Below are positions 60,024 through 64,000 of a stretch of DNA of 64,000 bases, one piece after another (the stretch's first letter is position 1; each line of letters opens with the position of its first letter). Below the pieces are notes generated by a model. The model saw only the letters and a program-made list of their open reading frames with translations. It had not been told where the DNA came from and did no database searches. Made by a program: the position numbers and the translations under genes. Origin of the DNA: Solicoccozyma terricola (taxonomy: Eukaryota; Basidiomycota; Tremellomycetes; Filobasidiales; Piskurozymaceae); the NCBI GenBank assembly GCA_001600875.1, contig BCLD01000001.1:81448-145447 (forward strand). Reading direction: 5' to 3'.

Positions 60024-60581
60024 GCGAAAGAAGGAGGTAGCCGATGGACAGCTGAAGAAAAGAATTGGAGGAGGTATGAGTAGTGGCAATGCGAAAGGGG
60101 CTTGAAGGATCTGGGGCTTGGTCGGTATCTTACCACGAATTATTGTTTGATAATAATCTATGCGAGTCGCCGAAACACGAGCCAGGGCCCTTATCCACTG
60201 GAACCTCCAATATGTACAGGACTGTGGGAGCCGAGATTGAGTCTACTGTTTGGTTCAGCAGATATCCGAGAGATGCATGTCAATCCAGGAACACGTGGTT
60301 TCAATTTCCAGAGAAGGGGTCCTCAAACCATCTCATGTCAAAATAATTCATGTTGCAGCAGGAGCACATTCAACACTGCCATCGTCACCGTTACCGTCAT
60401 CAGCACCTGCTAGTCCCACACCTTGGCTGCCTTCTCATCGTTTGCCCTCCATCCGGTGCTCCTTACGAACTCCTACGTTGTCCTGCCCTTCACACCTCGG
60501 AGTTCATGCGCGTCTTCTAATACTCGTCTAGCTCAAACCTCAACGATAAAGTCGAAATCCCTTGCAATCGACCTACCCACA
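60024..60581. other. Intergenic
   Basis: 558 bases between the fasciclin and YVH1 genes. No further gene or repeat recognised. Confidence 0.6.
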
Positions 60582-62875
60582 ATGGATCCAACAGCTCCGT
60601 CAGACACGTCTGGACGACGACCTTCATTGGCTCCTTCATCAGTCTTTGAAGGAACCGATAGCGAAAGGATGAGTGAACATGCCGAGGAGGAAGAAGAGGA
60701 GAATGTCGAGTTGGGGCATATGCAGGAGGTGATTCCTGGTTTGTGGTTGGGTGATATAGTGGCTGCGATGGACGAGGAGATCTTGAAGGCTGCTAATATT
60801 GTGAGTTCTGCTATCTGAACATCTACGCTTTCCCAAGCCAACAGTCCAATCGCTTACTTGCCAGCCTTGCTTGAACGACTTTAGACAGCCATCATGTCAA
60901 TCATCCGTCAAAAGATACCTTGCCCACCTGGGATAAAACTCCTTCCTATCCCAATCGACGATGGCCCATCTACCGATATACTCTCTTATCTACCGAAAAC
61001 TGTCGAGTGGATTCAAAATGCCATTGACGCAGGAGAAGGCAGTGTGCTTGTTCATTGTCAAGCTGGAATGAGTGAGTCCGTCGGAGGTATAAAACGGACA
61101 GGAAAAACCTGACTGGATTCCTCCGTGATATCTTGCAGGCCGATCAGCAACAGTCGTAGCCGCTTACCTCATGCACCAACTATCCATCTCGCCAGATGAG
61201 GCAATCGATATGATTCGTGAGAAGAGGCATGTCATCCAGTGAGATCAACGAAACGACATTCTTGCTTTCTGTCCAACATCGCACGCTGATCCGCTGTTTG
61301 AGAGTATAGACCATCAGATACGTTCATGGAGCAACTTCAGTTGTATTATCTGGCCCATTGTCGTGTCTCGACGAGAGATAGGTCGACGAGACAATGGTAT
61401 ATGGAACGGAATGCTGCTGCGGTTATGAGTGCGCATCTGCTGGTATATCACAATTTTCTTTCCTTTTGGCGCTGGATGCTGACGTCCAGCACCTGCAGAC
61501 GATGGAGAACCACCAGCGATAGATAAGATGGCAAAGTATCCGGCTACGCCGACCGCTAGCATGCCTCCGTCGCCAGCTGGCGGTCATGGAAGGAGGAAAA
61601 TTCGGTGCAAGATGTGTCGGTGTGTCAAAGACCCTGATCTTGAAACGGTGGATGAGTCGAGTTGACGATACATCTGCCCCCAGTCGTCACCTGGCAACTC
61701 GCGATCACATGATGGACCACATCCTTGACCAATCCCCATTATCCCGCTCACGAACACCTTCAACAAGCATCAACCTCCCATCTCCCTTGTCTGCAGGGGA
61801 TACCGCTACTCAACCTCGTTCTCGTACACCTAGCGTCTCCCAGGTGGTTATATCGCCATCAGGGCTCGGTGGACCAAGATCCGTCGACCTAAACATCTCC
61901 AGTAGTCAGCCTGGAGGATCACAACCATCACAAACACAAGACGCCGGGACTTCGTCAAGTTTGCCATTACCGAGGAAGTATATGGACGCAGAGTCGTTGG
62001 CATCTAGATTGCCACCTCAGCTGGCGGCATTGAGAGCTGGCGTTCCCTCGTCAGGTTCGAATCTTGCTGCATCCGCATCACCTTTCTCTCCGTCGAGTGT
62101 ATTGGACGCATCGATCGCGGCCTCACTTGGGCCGATTTCACCTACTGTCCCTCCCCCAGCTTCGAGCATATACTCTCGCACAAGCAGGGATACTACAAGT
62201 ATCTCGGGGTCCATAGGGTCCAATAACGGCCCATTGCCTGCATACGATATACCGTCTCCTGCACAAGATGCTACACCATTTCGACGGAACTCGTTGCGTA
62301 CAGCTGGTCTGTCGATGTCCACTGACAGCAATGGATCCGGATCCGGATCCGGTGATTCTGGTCAACGCTCCGATGGACACAAGACGGCTGCCCGAAAACT
62401 CTCCATGCTAGCACTCACTCCAGGCGGGACTGGAAATGGAGGAAAACCCGATATATCACTCGACACGCAAAGCCTATCGAACACTAGCTCCAGTCCAAGT
62501 TTTCCTACAACGGGTCCCCCTATCCTGGTCAACCCCAAGTGTTCAGGATATTTTGTGGAACCGGTGAGTAAGAGAGGGACAGTGTAGGGGCGAACACCAT
62601 ATTCTACCTTTCATGGGCTAAACTTGTCACCGCCTCAGCTCACTTGGATGGAGCCAATGCTTGCTAACGGAGCGCTTCAAGGTAAGATCGTTTGTCCAAA
62701 TGAAAAATGCGGCGCAAAGATCGGCAGCTATGACTGGGCCGGTGTGCAGTGTGGATGCAAGGAGTGGGTGGTACCAGTAAGTGTACTTGTCTAACCGAGC
62801 GCCATACCATCTTGCTCATCTTCCGCAATGCAGGGCTTTTGCATCTCGCGGAGCAAGGTTGACGAGGTCTGGTAA
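60582..62875 (+). CDS. YVH1: Dual-specificity phosphatase Yvh1 (DUSP12 type)
   Basis: Exons: 60582-60800, 60885-61071, 61139-61238, 61310-61428, 61490-61619, 61684-62563, 62639-62776, 62834-62875; 604 aa. The catalytic domain has EVIPGLWLGDIVAAMD, the P-loop VHCQAGMSRSATVVAAYLMH (HCxxGxSRS), and DEAIDMIREKRHVIQPSDTF. After a Ser/Pro-rich insert of about 290 residues comes the Yvh1 zinc domain: CKMCR upstream, then LTWMEPML, CPNEKCGAKIG, YDWAGVQCGCKEWVVPGFCI and SKVDEVW. Yvh1 releases Mrt4 during late 60S ribosome maturation; this role depends on the zinc domain. The insert is longer than in yeast. Confidence 0.96.
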
Positions 62876-62976
62876 TTTACGCATGTTCACCATTGTTACA
62901 TTTCAATTATACATACACCAATACCATCAAGCAAATCTTACACTGTCCACTGGTATACGAGTCCGTGTTGTCTATA

Positions 62977-63955
62977 TTACTCGGTCCGTGTGCGACGCGC
63001 AGTGGCCATAAAACCCGGATCGCTCCGCCGCTCATGTTTCTCCAATGGCGAAGCCATGAGCTCTGGAGAAATTGCTGTCATCGCCTTTAGCTCGTAAGCC
63101 TCGCCATTCGCTTGCCGTGACCCCACCGTGTCTAGGGCTGGCAGCAGGACGGCAGTGTACGATCCCGCAGAGTTCGCTCTAGGAAGTAAGGGCTTGCGCG
63201 TAGGACTGGTTGCTGCCACGGCAAAAGGGTCCAAAGATTCTCCTCCCGGAGAGCTGTACAGAATGGATCGCATCGTCGACGTTGACGGTGATTTGTCTCT
63301 GCGGGGCGAATCTTGCCAGCCGAGAGGAGGATAAGGCATGTCCCACCCCGAACGTGTGCTCCTCGAGCTTTGCCTGCTTTCACCGCTCTCCACGTGTGGT
63401 TGCCTCTCATCCTCGGTGGATGTACGTTGTCGACTGCTGCTGTCGGTCTTGCCCTCATCTGCCCATGAGTCCACGTCGAAATCGGAATAGCCGTCGACCA
63501 TGCTTTTTTGCCGCTGCATCGATTGAAACTTTTTACTGCGGCGGGCTGCTCCAGCCGATGAAGGGTCTTCATCTTGCGACGTCGAGTACGCTGCGCCACC
63601 GACAGTGCCCGTTGCCCCATACTTGCGCCGCAGCCAGAAATACCAGGCGCAAAATACTCCAGCAGCGAGAGCCAGAGAGCCAAGGACGGCTGCAGTGGCA
63701 ATGATGCCCCCCGATACCACGTGACGACCAGTCGAAGCGTTGGCCGCTTTTCCATTCGTGCCTCCCGATGGAGTAGTAGTCGGGGTGGATAGTGGTTGGT
63801 TAAGTACCCGAACATTCCAAAACTCCTGCGAAGCTTGAGTCGCGTTCGTGAGGCTGACCAGACCGACCTGTGGCGCCCAGGTGGAAGAACTGGAACCGGC
63901 GGCAGGGTAGGTGTAAACCGAATACACGTTCTTCAAAAAGGAGCTGCCCATGATA
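62977..63955 (-). CDS. Membrane-anchored aspartyl protease (A1), 3' part only
   Basis: The last exon starts at an acceptor (CTTCGCAG before 63955); earlier exons lie beyond the window. It opens with IMGSSFLKNVYSVYTYP and WAPQVGLVSL, matching the end of pepsin-like proteases (GxxFL-x-x-x-Y-x-V-x-D ... VGLA). The catalytic Asp motifs are not in the window, so activity cannot be judged. A Thr/Ser-rich stalk leads to one transmembrane helix (GGIIATAAVLGSLALAAGVF) and a long cytoplasmic-type tail of about 200 residues, Ser/Arg/Glu-rich. GPI-anchored yapsins lack such a tail, so this belongs to the transmembrane class. It is convergent with YVH1. Confidence 0.8.
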
Positions 63956-64000
63956 CTGCGAAGGCGGGGGGGTGTATGAGACACACGATGCATGTGAGTA

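Overview
The window looks like nuclear DNA of a basidiomycete fungus, most likely a Tremellomycete yeast (Cryptococcus/Kwoniella/Tremella type). Almost every gene is cut by many short introns (mostly 60-116 nt, GTGAGT-type donors, CTGAC/CTAAC-like branch sites, CAG/TAG acceptors). The gene set is eukaryotic and fungal: velvet factor, ATG4, Tul1/Dsc1, Slp1, Cmc4, CCT3, RNR1, Zn2Cys6 and HMG-box regulators, FAS1 and YVH1. Species identification is inference only. Exon structures below were built by hand and checked by requiring reading frame to hold across each junction; single-base errors at some boundaries are possible.

Layout, left to right. 0-7.3 kb: velvet-domain regulator (-), ATG4 autophagy protease (-), small TOM6-like mitochondrial protein (+). 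8.3-11.8 kb: an unrecognised Ser/Thr-rich protein (+), and an F-box/LRR-like protein (-) with an oversized, repeat-filled intron. 12.8-19.5 kb: two membrane RING ubiquitin ligases side by side, a PA-TM-RING protein and a Tul1/Dsc1-like protein (both +). 19.5-27 kb: amino-acid permease (-), Gfo/Idh/MocA oxidoreductase (+), leukotriene-A4-hydrolase-type aminopeptidase (+). 27.4-33 kb: SAM-like tail-anchored protein (+) facing a SLP1 ER SUN-like protein (-). 33.4-42 kb: CMC4, a GT4 glycosyltransferase with a C-terminal membrane anchor, a frameshifted carboxylesterase and CCT3 (all -). 42.7 kb: an intron-containing tRNA. 43-45 kb: Zn2Cys6 regulator (-). 45-47.6 kb: gene-free stretch with very long G and C homopolymers and an assembly gap. 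47.6-52.3 kb: RNR1 with a 5-nt exon, then a DUF427 protein (both +). 53.9-57.3 kb: HMG-box regulator (+) and a His/Gly-rich hydrophilin-like protein (-). 58.2-64 kb: GPI-type fasciclin protein (+), YVH1 phosphatase (+), and the 3' end of a membrane-anchored aspartyl protease (-).

Most genes are housekeeping genes and do not form a pathway cluster. Loose themes are endomembrane quality control (PA-TM-RING, Tul1/Dsc1, Slp1, ATG4), mitochondrial biogenesis (Tom6-like, Cmc4) and gene regulation (velvet, Zn2Cys6, HMG). I found no clear new multi-gene system. The most unusual signals are at the DNA and splicing level: the palindromic repeat intron at 11.1-11.5 kb, very small exons held in frame (5, 9, 13, 15 and 22 nt), two GC-AG introns, and long C tracts mostly on the sense strand in introns and 5' regions, which coincide with the one assembly gap.
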